Shown: positions 26,291-38,928 of the stretch, piece by piece
How positions within the stretch are numbered: the first letter of the stretch is position 1
Layout of the letters: each line of letters opens with the position of its first letter
Assembly (NCBI GenBank): GCA_963965975.1
Contig: OZ014424.1
Coordinates: 2,542,001 to 2,606,000, forward strand
Direction of reading: 5' to 3'
DNA: 64,000 bases
From: Xestospongia bergquistia
Taxonomy: Eukaryota > Porifera > Demospongiae > Haplosclerida > Petrosiidae
Translations under genes and position numbers: made by a program
Notes under the pieces: model-generated
Databases searched by the model: none
Told to the model about the DNA's origin: nothing
The model's input: only the letters and a program-made list of their open reading frames with translations

Positions 26291-28369
26291 ATGATATAAT
26301 GTACATACAATAGGTAAAACAGGTCTTAAAATTACTCATAATGGTTAGTATAAGATGAATTACTCTCTTGTTTTCTTGTCGTAGGAGAGCCCATCCATTC
26401 AACTCGTTTATAACCCATATCATCTCATGTACAAGGATGTTCTGGAAAGTTTGCAAATTGTACTTAAACCAAGAACAAATCAACTTTGTGTTTGATGCTC
26501 AAGATTGTATGCATCAAATTCTATTGGTTAGTTTGATATTATCCTTGTCATTTATTCATCCATCCATTCATTCATTCGTCCATTCATCTATTCATCCATC
26601 CGTTCATTCATTTGCCATTTATCCATTCATCCATCCATTACAGCACTTATAAAAAGCAATGATTATTACCATGCTACAACATCAACAAAGCAAATAATGG
26701 TTACTTCTACCTCACACTGTCCGGCTCGTTGCCACTTAATTCAGTCTCCCTTTTGACCTCTCTTTAATAAAGACACTCAACAGGATCCTGTAGCTCACCC
26801 TTTTCTCCTCCTCCATTCCTCTTACCAAAGAAGCATAAACAAAAAAGAAGTATCTCCTTGTCAACAACACCAAGATCCTCACTCTTAGTCCCATAATGTA
26901 GCAACATGAGGAGCGCGAGCAATAGTACTGGCAGCTGATAGTAATTGTGACACTCTTTGAAGTAACACAAGTAGTAGTTTTACTTTCTCTATTCCTGTTA
27001 TACCAAGTTTAATGGAGGATTTCTTTTGGTTGATTATAAGAGTGCTGCCTCTTCATGTGGAGGTCTACTTACATAACAGGTTTGTCCTCACATATACTAT
27101 GAATGTTTGACTCTTTCTTTCTCTTTAGATGTTCTAGTATTATTACAATGAATGATAGTCTACTATTGCTTTGTAATAATGTCGTTAATAGTAATAGGAG
27201 AAGTATGTCAAAGAACAAACCAGGTATATAATGAATAGATTGATAAAGGAGTGTGACAATAGGTGACAAATGAATGACAGAGTAATGGACATATCATTGA
27301 AGTCAATGGACGGATGAGTAGATAGACTAATGTAAAGACAGGTGAACATATGGATTCACAAACAGATAAATAGATTTACTAATGAATGTTTTATTAATGA
27401 GTGCTTTGTTAATGATTGTTCTGTTCTCTTTATATAGTGGTTTTTGTTAAATGATCTACTTGATACTCATGTGTGTAGTCCTTTGTTGCTCCCTGAGTCT
27501 TGTTCTGATAAGTGGGTAGAGGGAGTTATGGGAAATCAAAGTGAAAATATTCAAACTGGGGAGCGATTTGCTCCCTAACAATAGAATGTCCATCAAACTG
27601 GTAAAAACATATCACACCACAACATTGGAGACTGAGAAAAATGAAAAGTAATTATTATATTTGTGCATGTTTTTAGCAATTTTCTACCTATCCATCAATC
27701 CATCCATTTATTATTAATTTTACTTCCTCTTTTTGTCTTTCTGTATTTGTCTTCCTTTATTGTTTGTTATACAATGTACATACAATAGGTAAAACAGGTC
27801 TTAAAATTACTCATAATGCTTTAGATGCCTTTGCCATTAATAGCTGTATGGATGTTTTATGTAATACATGATGCACATTAGATGGAGGTGAAGAGGCTAT
27901 CTTTAATATCAAGCATAAACCAAACTAAATGGACCAGTTATTAATACTTATATTACAGGATGTTTTAGTTATTATGTCAAGTTGAAGCAGGATTTAATGC
28001 ACATGGCAATGATTAACATTCATGACATTCGCAACAATATGTATCACTCTATTAATCTGTACGTTCACTCTAGTGATCCATCCATTCATAGGTATGGTAC
28101 TCATATCTGCCAGTCTTTTTTCACCCATGGAGACTGTCCTTTCTCCTTTACCCATTCTTCTTCCTCCTCCAATTCTCTCTGATTCCCCAACCCTTGAAGA
28201 ATCAATACTGGTCACCACTCCAGCTTGTCTATCAACTATGAATGATGCTGGGTCTCCTACTACTTTTATCACAACTGGTCCCCCTACCTGCTACCTACAC
28301 AACTGATGTGTTCTCTCTATCACGCTCTCTTTTCTCTTAAGTCTACTTCAACAGAAATGAAATTAGTAT
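26274..28369 (+). pseudogene. Second copy (A2) of the 2.1-kb gene fragment
   Basis: This is the paralogue of 15,411-17,492, with scattered substitutions and short indels. It continues directly from the end of the 5-kb duplication. The WFLLNDLL-type exon recurs at about 27,437, but an extra G and other changes shift its later frame relative to A1. After about 28,369 the two copies part. Confidence 0.6.
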
Positions 28370-28382
28370 ATTTGATATCTGT

Positions 28383-28520
28383 ATCTTTTAGTCAAGGAAG
28401 GATCAGGCTATCCTTATATCTATAAAGGGGTTTATGATTACCTTTGTGGCAAGGAGCTAAACGAAATCACTATTGACTATACTATTATACCTGATTATGA
28501 CATCAATCTGTTAGTAAGCA
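28383..28520 (+). CDS. Isolated exon-like open frame, unrecognised
   Basis: After the acceptor ATCTTTTAG an open frame of about 44 codons reads through VKEGSGYPYIYKGVYDYLCG and DYTIIPDYDINLLVSK to a good donor, GTAAATAAG. Composition and splice signals look like a genuine exon of the neighbouring gene. Its expected continuation is replaced by the retroelement fragment that starts about 220 bp downstream. I cannot assign a function. Confidence 0.4.
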
Positions 28521-28744
28521 AGGTAAATAAGTCATGATGACTATGTTATAGGTACTTCTAATTTAAGAGTGCATTCAGCTTAGATTTACTGAACTAACCT
28601 GAACTTATGTTAAAAGAAGAATGACAGTACTATTCCCACAATAAAACTTTATAATTTGTTTACAATTTTCCTACTTATTAGCAGTTAGAGACACTTTTCC
28701 TATCTCTGTTATTTATAGACTTGTTAATTGTTGTCTTAGATGAT

Positions 28745-29990
28745 AGATGCTGTCAGCAACGAGCAGATCCAAGTCCAAGGAATGCAATAGAGCAAAATTC
28801 AGTTTTCATCTAATCTGTTCGATGGTCTTATTATAGGATGTCTCACTTTTGTCACTTAGAAGAGATGCTATGGAATGATGTTGCACATTTGCCTATCCGT
28901 CCACAAGTTGAGAGAATCAGTAGGATGAAGGTAGAATGTTCTATCTCAAGTACCTGTTGGTCACATTGTTGCATTTTATCATCCTCATGTCAACAATACA
29001 CAGCTACGAGTGGAGCGAGACAGTCTAAAGGGGCAAAACGATTAACATCTGTACATCAAAAAAATATCTCTCAAACCGGCCACCCATACCACATTTCCTG
29101 CAATGTCAAGGTAGCATAAGGGCTGGTATTTGCTATGTTGTAATCTTTCTGTTCTCCCGATAGTTGTTGCAGACTAGGCTCTATCGACACATTGTAACAC
29201 ACTTCAGAAAGGAAGGAGGCAGTAATGTTGCATATTTCGTTCTGTCTTATAGAGGGAACCCCCCATTGAACAAGACAGCACATGCTCAGTTGTAAAGGGT
29301 TGGCCACAATTATAATGTGAAGGAGAATTCTTAAAGGACCAACCATAGTGGAGATATAATGCATCCAGAAAAGCTGTCTTACGTAGTGTGAATCCATGAG
29401 ATTTGATTGGTAAAACTGAGAGCCAGATGGACCCACCGTTTTCATTAGAAAAGATCCATAGGCCTAGTTTGTTATAAAGAAAAAGCTGCATTATCCTTTT
29501 TATACTTCCTCTTTTTTCTTTGAATGAAGGTTTTGATCCAGAGTTGTTTCCAGCTACAGTTCACTGGGTTTGCAGATGTTGATTGGTTGTTAATAAGTTC
29601 AATGAAGGGGCCACAAATCGAATTTGAGAAAGAAAATTGTCCTAATGCAAGCATAGCCGGTTTCTGTATCCCATGAGGATGGGACGTAGCGATGAAGTTC
29701 AGGGAGTTAAACTCTTCACACCAAAGACTAATCTTATTTTTAGCAATTTGTCTTATGGAGTTGTGTTGTGAGATCCAATAGGCTAAGTACCTCCAAGATA
29801 TTCAAATCTATCTGAACTGACCTGTATCCCAGAACCAGCAGAGACCCTCTTTGCCTCAGAGTTGAAGTCAGGTTTTACAAGTAATTGAGTCTTCCGAAGT
29901 AACCATACTGTTGGCCTAGTGTATTTGGCTGATCCAACCACAAATTAAAATTCTGAGAGGGAGGGGCTGGCAACGCGAGACTGAACTCAG
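28745..29990 (-). mobile_element. Decayed retroelement, 3' part of a reverse-transcriptase polyprotein
   Basis: Read on the minus strand, segments in shifting frames follow the layout of an invertebrate RT-bearing element C-terminus. In order they are: LLVKPDFNSEAKRVSAGSGI (about 29,860); LPIKSHGFTLRKTAFLDALY; a CCHC-like patch CNCGQPFTTEHVLSC (about 29,280-29,330); FLSEVCYNVSIEPSLQQLSG; a GGRFERYFFDV patch near 29,060; and a HEDDK patch near 28,985. There are several stops and frame shifts, and the RT catalytic core upstream is absent, so this is a dead 5'-truncated copy. The superfamily (LINE-like or DIRS-like) cannot be settled from this piece. Confidence 0.7.
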
Positions 29991-31076
29991 CTCGTTTTAA
30001 TATTCTTGACCGTATTGTTCTTATTAAAGGAAATTGAAGATATAAAATGCTAGTCTCGTATAATACCTTGGGAGAGGGTGAGCAAGTCTGTTGAAGTTAG
30101 CAGCACATTCCTGTAGGTGGATCATAAAATCGCGGTATGTGCTGCTGCAGAAGCCTAATTAATGCCTAATTAATGTCTCATCACCACATGACAATGCTAC
30201 AAGGAAATTTGTATTATTTTGGATATAAGACTGCACTGAAAGATCTCTGAAGGTCAGTATTTTTGTATTGATGCCTAGGCAGCAATAGCAAACATTAGTG
30301 TAGTATACTCTGCTCAAAGCATTATTGATTGTGCATCAAGTGCTTATGTTGTAGGATATGAGACTCTTATTGGCTTAAGATTGGTTTGTAAGTCCAATAT
30401 AACTTCAGAGTTTTCAATTAATATTCAAATTTCTGACTTTCTTTCAAAGCATTTCAGTACAAATTTGATCAATATGACTATCAGATTCATATTAAAATAC
30501 AGCAATATGTCATTTCTATCACTACAATAGAGTTCTAGTTAATAACTTAAAATCAAGAACTTTGTGTTTGGATACAGGGGAGCTGTCTTTGTACGAGGCA
30601 CTTAACTGCCTTTTCATGTGAAAAGTGAAATTTCTCCGTTATTGACAAAGTGAGAATCTGTAAGTATAATTCAATGAGGTTATAGCTTACGACTTATTAT
30701 CTGGAATTACCTGTGGCCAGACAATTGATTTCATAAAATCATTTAAATAGAAAACAGGTTTATTAGACAATCACTCGCCAAAGCAAGTAAATAGTAATTA
30801 ATTTCCATTACCTACATGAAACTGTATGAAGTAATTGTTTGTTAGACTGATATTCTCACCATATCATCAAGGTCAATTGGCCAATCATCATCCACATACT
30901 TTACTTTAACAAAGTCACTATAACATTCTCCATTTAATAGTTGTCTGATTGTGTGCTATTTTGTATCATAAAAACATGAATTTTATATGATATTTGTAAA
31001 CATACTTCATTTGCTTTGATTGTTGTTCTAATGAACCCTCTTGTAAATATGCAGTCACTGATACAATGATAGAATA
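29991..31076. other. Intergenic AT-rich sequence
   Basis: I see no convincing coding exons, RNA genes or terminal repeats here. A short tandem TAATGCCTAAT motif occurs near 30,160. The right part probably includes downstream sequence of the minus-strand protease gene. Confidence 0.5.
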
Positions 31077-32365
31077 TTATCTATAGTATTCACATATATG
31101 AAAAACATACTGATCTGATTTGTCACGTCTGAAGTTTGGATAACTTTTAAGGTAAAATTTCTTGCCCCATTTTTGTTCAGTACAAAATATATCATCCTTA
31201 TCTATTACTGGTTCAGATGTAAATGATGGAAGTAGTATGTCATTGTCCTCTAAATCTTCTACTAAATATCAATCACAACATAGAATTTATAGAACAGTAT
31301 GCTTACGATCCATTATATAATTAACTTCATTGTCTCCATCCCAGCCTAAAGTTAACAAAGATCGAAATTATAATCACTCAGTATTTATGTAATTTATTAT
31401 GTACCTGAGTTGACATAAGTTTTGATGGTTTCTATATAATCTGGTGGAACATTTTCCATATGCACTTCTGCTACTGAACAGCTAGATATTAACAGGCAAT
31501 GTATTAATGTATAATGAGTGTACTCATTTAATGAACAGCATACCTAATTTTAAGGATCCATTTCTTGTAAGTTGTCAGCTATTTTTATAAATAATGTCAA
31601 CATGTAATAAACAGTCTCTACCTCAAAATCATCCTCATCATATGATAATCTGAGATAACTTGCCATAAGTTTAATTGACTAATGTAAATGTTAAATCTTA
31701 GCTATGCTTTTCACATACCTTACATATATATACATTTCTGTAGATGTCATGGCATGTGTCCACTGTTGCACATCTGTGTGTATATAAGTACCATAAAAGT
31801 ACATTTGCGGATGTGTAATGTACTTTGGAATGACAGTATCTCCACTTACTAACGGATAGTTTAAACTTTGACAATCTACACAAATATAGCCTATGTTTTT
31901 TTTAAATGTTATCTTATGTAATAATTTCTTACCATATGCTATTTATTAAATGAGGCCGACTATTATGATATGAATCAACTTCATATATGACCTTATCATT
32001 TACATCAACAACCTATGTAATGTATCCCAAACATATATTGTGTTGATTAAGGCACTGACGATGAGAATCCAATGTTGTGGACAATGAATAGGAAATATGA
32101 TCATGTCTTTCTCTAACAGATTTTTGCCCTATAATTTATTACTTTTCATACTTTGTTAAAATTGTAAAAGCCTTACATATTTTATAACACCACTAAAGCC
32201 TCTTGCTCTTAATAATGGAAGGAATGTGGAGTCGACAATGGCTATGTTTCTCTAGTTTTAACAATTTCTGTGGCGTGCATGTAAAATGATTTGACTTACA
32301 TCTTTTGCTAATAATATTAAGTAATTCATTATCACCTACACAAGTATATACTATTATATATACTG

Positions 32366-32368
<3 letters not shown>

Positions 32369-32402
<34 letters not shown>
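32369..32402. repeat. (TA)n microsatellite
   Basis: A perfect TA run lies inside an intron of the USP-Ulp1 gene. Confidence 0.95.
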
Positions 32403-32407
<5 letters not shown>

Positions 32408-32975
32408 CATAATATATACACTGTTTACTTTTGCAGTTAGCCACACTCCTGGCTGTAAAGTATTGTATGGTGCCTTAATCTCTTTCCAGTCCTTTATTCA
32501 AATATATAGAATAAATTCTTTGCTAGCAATGCACTTACTATTTCCTTGTCTTCATTAACAACAACAAGTGTTCTCTGATAGAAATATTATAACAGTAAAG
32601 TATGCACATTTTAACAACAGACTGACTTCGCTCCATGTTAAAATTGGTGGACAATCAATCACTTTTAATACAGTCTATAGTTAGCAAAATGAATTACAAT
32701 ATGTATTATGTGATATACAATAATTGCATGCTAACCTCAGACTCATCAGACTTGTATATAGCTAGACATACATTTCTCTAAGAGGTAATCATAATGATGC
32801 ATTGTTTTCATTATCTTTACTCACTGAAATGTAATCTATATTTCTGTTGTAATCGTAGTTAGTATTTACATTATTGTCATCATATTCAATCCATTCTCCA
32901 CCTGGTGTTTTCACTAATGCAGTGTCTATTGTGTTTGTTTTAATGTAGGTATCTTATAGCTGTATAATAACTTAC

Positions 32976-33019
32976 AGTGACCTGTATCTACAGATGTTGG
33001 ATGGATGTCCATGATGAAC
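32976..33019 (-). other. Frame-shifting 4-bp duplication in the USP His-box exon
   Basis: The exon begins in the frame VHHGHP and ends in the frame TSVDTGH. The two frames meet across GGATGGAT at 32,999-33,006. Removing one GGAT unit would make both ends continuous in a typical USP His box, so the exon most simply carries a slippage duplication. Confidence 0.6.
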
Positions 33020-34046
33020 CTAAATGGAAGCAAGATTAAAAGGATACTTTCATTGTAATCAGTACTAACAGGTATTCCAAGTAATCTGTAAGTTCTTGAG
33101 GTGTAATCATGTCTGGTAGTACTTTCAATTGTAATTGACCTAGATATAATATCAGATGGATTACATTGCCTGCATCTTACTCTTGTAGCAACAATGGCTT
33201 GTTTGATTTTTTACTTGAATGTGTGTTTCGAGAAATGCCTATTATCTGTACATCAGGTAATGAAGCAACTTTTGTGCTAACAGTCATTAGACGTTCATTG
33301 CAAGGTATGCATTGTAGGCTTTATTATGACATTATTGTCCACAATAAACAGCTTACAAATGATGGGATGATTCATCTGATTAACAAGATATTTTCTTCCA
33401 CCACAATTCTGATATGCGGTCTTCTTTATGTCCAACTACTGAAATTAGTAGTATTTTTGTGTACTCTTCTCCAACATATATCTAATTGTTAATATAAACG
33501 ACACACACTATAACAGACCTCCTTGCAGATAGGACATTGTTTCTCAGTGATTGTATACATATTAAACAGTTTCTGTTAGTTAGACAAACATCTTACTTGA
33601 TTACAGTTGTATATTTCTTAAATCTCTATTACCTCCATTGATTGAACAGTAAGGGATCATCAAGTAATTCTATTCCTTCTATTACATCATTCTGGCCACC
33701 AAAATCTATGTGTGTTGATGTCATCAATGTCTATTAAATTACATATATTATATCATATTGCCTAGAAATAAATGAGTACTGTTATCATCTGTGAATTAAC
33801 AACGTTATCTTCTACTGCACACTCAATGTTTAAGTATTCTTTCTGTACTGGTGTTAATTCTGCTTGTGGTATACCTATTAAAATAATTCATCAATGCTTC
33901 AACAAAGTTTGGGGTTTCTAATTTCCACACAGATGTTTTGCCAGGGGTGTTACATGCAATAACTGGAGGACACAGTGTATCCAACATAGGTTGCTGGTTT
34001 GATTTTCAAAAGCCTTGTTAGGTCTATAGCACAACTTCAGTGCTAT

Positions 34047-34352
34047 GAATGTGAACGACGATATGATATTCAAGTGTGTCAGGTTAGTACAAATACTATC
34101 GTCAGTTGTTTTGATATGGGTGTGTCTTTCCCACCCAGCAATAAGGCCATTTCTTCATTTTTTAGTACATTTCCTCTTATTGCTGGCTTTTGAGACTTTG
34201 AATGTGAACGACGATATGATATTCAAGTGTGTCAGGTTAGTACAAATACTATCGTCAGTTGTTTTGATATGGGTGTGTCTTTCCCACCCAGCAACAAGGC
34301 CATTTGTTCATTTTAGTACATTTCCTCTTATTGCTGGCTATTGAGTCCATTT
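34047..34352. repeat. Two-copy tandem duplication, 153-bp period
   Basis: The segment starting GAATGTGAACGACGATATG at 34,047 repeats at 34,200. The copies differ by a few substitutions and a short deletion in the TTCATTTTTTAG stretch. Both copies contain overlapping open frames that are products of the duplication. It sits just upstream of the minus-strand USP-Ulp1 gene; any role is unknown. Confidence 0.9.
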
Positions 34353-35937
34353 TTTGTGAACCATTGTAATGATGTATATTAAGAAGTCACATTGAATGAT
34401 GTTGTCACCTTGTATATTACAAGTCATTATGATTTTATATTTGCAAATAAGAATGTGAAGCTTGTCACTATTTTTAACTCAGTAATAAAATTCATGTAAA
34501 TGTTTATAATAACCTAATGTTTTTTAAATTTGTATGCAAAACAATCTAGTGTAAGAAATTAAGGACAAACGTTCCTGGAGACCAGTAACTGCAGTGCTAG
34601 TTTCTTGATTATTGTTTATACTAACAAGGTTATGCTAAAAATTTTGTTTTTAAGAAAATATGAAAAGTGATTTTTAAAAAAATTAGTAAACAAACTGTTT
34701 AGAAAGGATTTAATTAGCTATCATTTATAATATATTAGCTAAACCGATAGAATGTTCTGTCCTACACACAATGTTGTTGTAAGTTTTCCGTATCTGCAGC
34801 TCCACCCTATATACAATGTACAGCAACTGCAGCTCCACCCTATCAAAAAACTTGAAACCACAAATATTTAATAAGGCGTGGTTTTCTAGTACCTGAGGAA
34901 TGTCAATAGAGTGGGTGAGCAGGGACAAACTCCTGGACCCTAAACCAGTACAAAACCAGCCAAGGCCCAAGGATAGCAATTAATAGATATTGTTTTCTTG
35001 TCAAATCTGTGTTTAAGGCAACAACGTTGTTTGGGATTTTGTTAAAATTTAAAAGGAATTTAGAAAAGTTAAATTTGAATTCTATTTATTTCTTTTTCAT
35101 GATTTGACCTGTTCTTTATATTTTATTTTCATCTTAACAAATCTAGCAAGAGGAGAGGGTAGTACCCTTAATATAGAGCATTTGTCTTACAGCTGGTATA
35201 GACAAATTTATTTTATCTCAATGTAAACATCTCTTTAATGTGCCTATTTCTAAGAAAGCTATACATATAATTGAAATTGAGATGTCACTCATGTAGCTCC
35301 TGGAATCTTTATGTACATAAATATATTATTTTAAAATTTATCTTAAAGTCCTTTAAAATGACTGAATTTGTGCCACCTTATTTAAGTTAATTTTGAAAGT
35401 TTTTCATAGCAGAAGTATGTGGTTTTCATGTATATTTGATCAGCTATGGTCTTTGTGTGTTCAAAGTCAATTACCCAATTCCAATAGCACCATCCCAAAT
35501 AATCTTTACAATTGAAGATGGCCTTTCTAGATAGTACTTGTGAAAGTCTTCACAAGATTACAAATTGTTGCAGAATATGATGCAAAGCTAACATATGCAA
35601 TACATGTGTATGTACATAAAAGTAATTCAAAGCAAATTTAGTACTACCTAGTTATAAGATGCAAACATGCCAGGTGGAATGATATATATTATAGTGTTAT
35701 TCTTACTAGACTACACTTTCAAAAAATATCTATTTCATAATTCCCCAACACTCAACATTCTTAATTCCTTCAAAGAATTGATTCTCTCACAAATTTTTTT
35801 TCTGGAGTAATATTTTTTGTCTCTATACTCTAGTTTTAGTGCAACCAGGACTCCGACAATTTATGTTATCTCCTGATTTAATTTTATACCAAAATGATGA
35901 AGACATTTATCTTTAGCAAAATCAACCCTATACATTT
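34353..35937. other. Intergenic AT-rich sequence
   Basis: No exon with convincing borders was seen. A 15-bp direct repeat GCAGCTCCACCCTAT occurs twice at about 34,797-34,846. The stretch ends at the sharp left edge of the second 5-kb duplicate. Confidence 0.5.
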
Positions 35938-37901
35938 ATGTCACATTATTATTAATTTTATATTGCAGAACTGCTCTGAAATGACTCAATAATAATAATA
36001 ATATTAAAGGTATTTGTTACCTAGCAACCATTAACACACACAAATTTATTTTTGCTATTTGTCCATTCAAAATTTGAATCAAAAAATTATGCATCTATTT
36101 TAGCATAGATTGGTCTGATATTGTGGGTGGAGCCACAATGATCAGACTGTTCTTGCTGCACCATCTGGTCTTCAATATCTTGTTGGAGAAAAAGTATTGG
36201 ACATTCCTTATAAGGTAAACTAGCAACTCCTCCACCTCTTGTGTCCATCCATCCTTCCAGCATCTATTCACCTCTTCAATACATTAACAGACTATTCGTT
36301 TATTTAACCATTTTTTCTCTTTTTGTGTAGATCCATTCTGACGATATTGAGGTCCTAACAAGTTTTCTAGAGCAATATTCAGCTGGTTCAATACCTACTC
36401 TACTTCCTTCTCTATCTTTCTTGACCTTTGGACTACAAACTGTAAATACAACTATTTTTAACAGCTGATAACAGGGAAACTAATCCAGTTTAAACTCTCA
36501 TCACTTTACTCCAAGTCTCAAGTTACAGCATACACTTTCTCAGCATTTATAGAAGGTGAGAAAGTATTATTGACTAACAATAAAGCTATCAATTAACTAT
36601 AAAATAAAAAAATGATAATTCAAAATTAATTACCTATTATTAAACTTAATAATTAATAGTAATTTATAAAAAGTTTAATAATTGAGTATGTTTAAATTTT
36701 ATTTCAAAAGATATATGGGTGTGGCTTAGAAAATTACTAATGAAAACATTCATAATCTCTAAAGACATTAATTTTAGTGATAGATGCAGTACATTATATG
36801 TAATGAATAGTAAGAATTAATGAATGTAAATTTTGATTCTGAAAGAAAAATACTATTTCATACAACTTTCAGTGCATATTTTTGTGTAGATCCATTCTGA
36901 CGATATTGAGGTCCTAACAAGTTTTCTAGAACAATATTCTGCTGGTTCAATACCTACTCTACTTCCTTCTCTATCTTTCTTGACCTTTTTCAAGTTATAG
37001 CATACACTTTGTCAGCATTTATAGAAGGTGAGAAAGAATTATTGACTAACAATAACAGCTATCAATTAACTTTACAATAAAATGATAATTTAAAATAAAT
37101 TACCTATTATTAAACTTAATAATTTATAAAAAGTTTAATAATTGAGTTGGAAGTTATTTCAAGAGAGATCAAAGTTGTTGTGGTGACGTTTTGCTTACAA
37201 TGAACAAGAGAGTCTTCCTCTAATTTTTATACCATGTTTCCTATGCCCCACCCATCAATCTCAACTCAAGGGACTTATTGTCTTCCAATGGTATCCATTG
37301 CTAATAGCAATATGCGAGCATCCCACATTTGTAGACAAAATCACAGAAACATTAGCATCACTTTTTGAAAGGAAATATTTTTATCATTTCTTCAAGAATT
37401 AGTATTTATTCAATTGAAGGTGTGGGCAGATACTTTTAACATTTGGAACATCACACAAAAATACATAATGAGAAATATGTGAGTTGTCGGTCTGTTCATT
37501 CATTTAATGATTAGTCCATTCATTCATCCATCTATCCATTCATTTCCTTTTAGTCAACTATTATACATGATGATAGAGAGTCCCTCGAATTACTTCCACT
37601 TACAACAAAGTCCCCTACTCCAAGATTTTTACCCTCAAACTAGATGACACAGATAATGAAGATGAGACGATTGACCTAGAACTGTTATTATCACTTTCAT
37701 CAGAAAGTGCTCGCTGTTCCAGTCTCCATATAAACCACACCTTTTTATTTCTACATTTGAGTTACACATTAAAATATAACTCCATTGGAGATAATGCAGA
37801 ACAACAAGATAATTAAAGATGGCAGAATTCCTCTCTGCTTAAGTAAATTCATTTTGTTTCTGATTATATTATATCAATGTTATGTGTACACTACATATAC
37901 T

Positions 37902-37905
37902 ATAT
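37902..37905. other. Target-site duplication, left (ATAT)
   Basis: ATAT precedes GTGACC, and ATAT follows CGGTCAC at 42,130-42,133. The empty copy at 23,252 has ACTATATATGCC, which is what is obtained by collapsing one ATAT. Because the site is an AT run, a 2-bp TA duplication with one extra base at each end of the element fits equally well. Confidence 0.75.
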
Positions 37906-37943
37906 GTGACCGTAAATACGAAAATGGTACCTAACGCGCAATT
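37906..37943 (+). repeat. Left terminal inverted repeat
   Basis: This 38-bp repeat is a perfect reverse complement of 42,092-42,129. It begins GTGACCG and ends GCGCAATT. Confidence 0.97.
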
Positions 37944-38682
37944 TGAAGAATTTGAGATAGTCACACGACATGGTTAAGCTTGTTTTTGGCTACAAAATGT
38001 TTTTTGTCCTTTTGGAATCACGCGTCCCGTTTCCAAGATACGCGAGGAGGAAGACGCTTCGTTTGTTAATTATTTTATTGAGAAAAATGCATTTTTAGCT
38101 ATTTTTCAATGTTTCCGTAATCTTACTCCGTATTGAATAATGTCACATGATAAACCACAAGACCTCGTGGTGGCTAAATAGCCAGGAAGGTGATGGCGAT
38201 GCTCTCATTTGACTTCTTTACTACGAAGAAGGCTAAACTATGTCTGATTAGTAAGTGAAGTATTTGATAGATTAGTATACTATTCTGTCACTATCCAATA
38301 GGTGCCGCGCTACCTTCTCATGATGAATTTAGATTGGAGTCAAAGAATTTCGAGATGTGTCAACATTTTATTTATAGTTAAAGGTTAGACTTTACTAGAT
38401 AATGTATGTTAGTTCTAAGTGACAGAACTCATGCAAATGAAGACGTTGGATAGTGTACAATAAAAACTGTTTCTGCCTTATTGTTTGTTAATCTTATTAT
38501 TGAGTTTGAAGTCAAAGTATTATAACTATTATCATTGTGGTAGAATGTTGTGTATTGTTAATAGTTCTAAATGTTACTTTTTAAAAGTTGGATTAGGCAT
38601 TTTCACACTCTACCAGAATATTCATTTCCTCATTCCTGCTTAACTTTTAATGTAACAATTGAAATCTTTTGTTGTAAATGGT

Positions 38683-38876
38683 GATTCTTAAAAGAACCGT
38701 TAAAAATTGTTTTTGGTTCTGAAAAGAACCATTGTAAAGAATGGGAGTGGTGGTTCTGAAAAGAACCGTTATAAAGAATGGGAGTGGTGGTTCTGAAAGA
38801 ACCATTGTAAGAATGGGAGTGGTGGTTCTGAAAAGAACCATTGTAAAGAATGGGAGTGGTGGTTCTGAAAAGAATC
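38683..38876 (-). promoter_or_regulatory. Tandem histone-type 3' stem-loops in the transposase 3' UTR
   Basis: On the coding (minus) strand, GGTTCTTTTCAGAACC occurs perfectly at 38,824-38,839, 38,752-38,767 and 38,715-38,730. A version one loop base shorter lies at 38,789-38,803, and imperfect versions lie at 38,861-38,876 and 38,683-38,698. The spacing is 35-37 bp, and the linker begins ACCACTCCC. A 6-bp stem with a TTTC loop and ACCAC directly after it is the layout of the replication-dependent histone mRNA 3' stem-loop; the two central stem pairs are pyrimidine-purine as that consensus allows. The first loop is 52 nt after the stop codon. Whether SLBP or histone-type cleavage acts here is inference; the repeats could instead be DNA-level protein sites. 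Confidence 0.7.
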
Positions 38877-38928
38877 GTTAACAGGAATATTATAAGTTGA
38901 AATGCCCAGTAATGATGAAGCAATGAAA

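Larger units (their letters stand above)
31077..33995 (-). pseudogene. USP (C19) - Ulp1/SENP-like (C48) fusion gene, 5'-incomplete, probably broken
   Basis: The minus-strand exons have good GT-AG borders. The USP part shows a CPIC zinc-ribbon half (about 33,510), TYRLLGIPVHHG (33,019 and upstream), then DTGHYTALVKTPGGEWIEYDD (exon 32,825-32,925 and its predecessor), the USP His box. A short exon reading VCLAIYK (about 32,770) matches the end of USP folds. Phase-0 exons follow: 32,429-32,491 (...LQPGVWLTAK), 32,300-32,335 (VIMNYLILLAKD), 32,177-32,251, and 32,013-32,128 (FPIHCPQHWILIV...VWDTLH), the Ulp1 layout with the His-Trp and the Asp. The USP Cys box is not found. The Ulp1 Gln/Cys motif is not clear after 32,013. 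The exon 32,976-33,019 carries a GGAT duplication that shifts frame between VHHG and DTGHY. Further exons run to a stop at 31,077-31,079. Domain calls are firm; integrity and the 5' end are not. Confidence 0.65.

Noticed and set aside
28838-29119. Plus-strand open frame of 93 codons
   Set aside because: It overlaps the minus-strand retroelement fragment, whose family-like residues explain the sequence.
33166-33492. Plus-strand open frame of 108 codons
   Set aside because: It lies opposite the minus-strand USP exons and has no family features or splice borders of its own.
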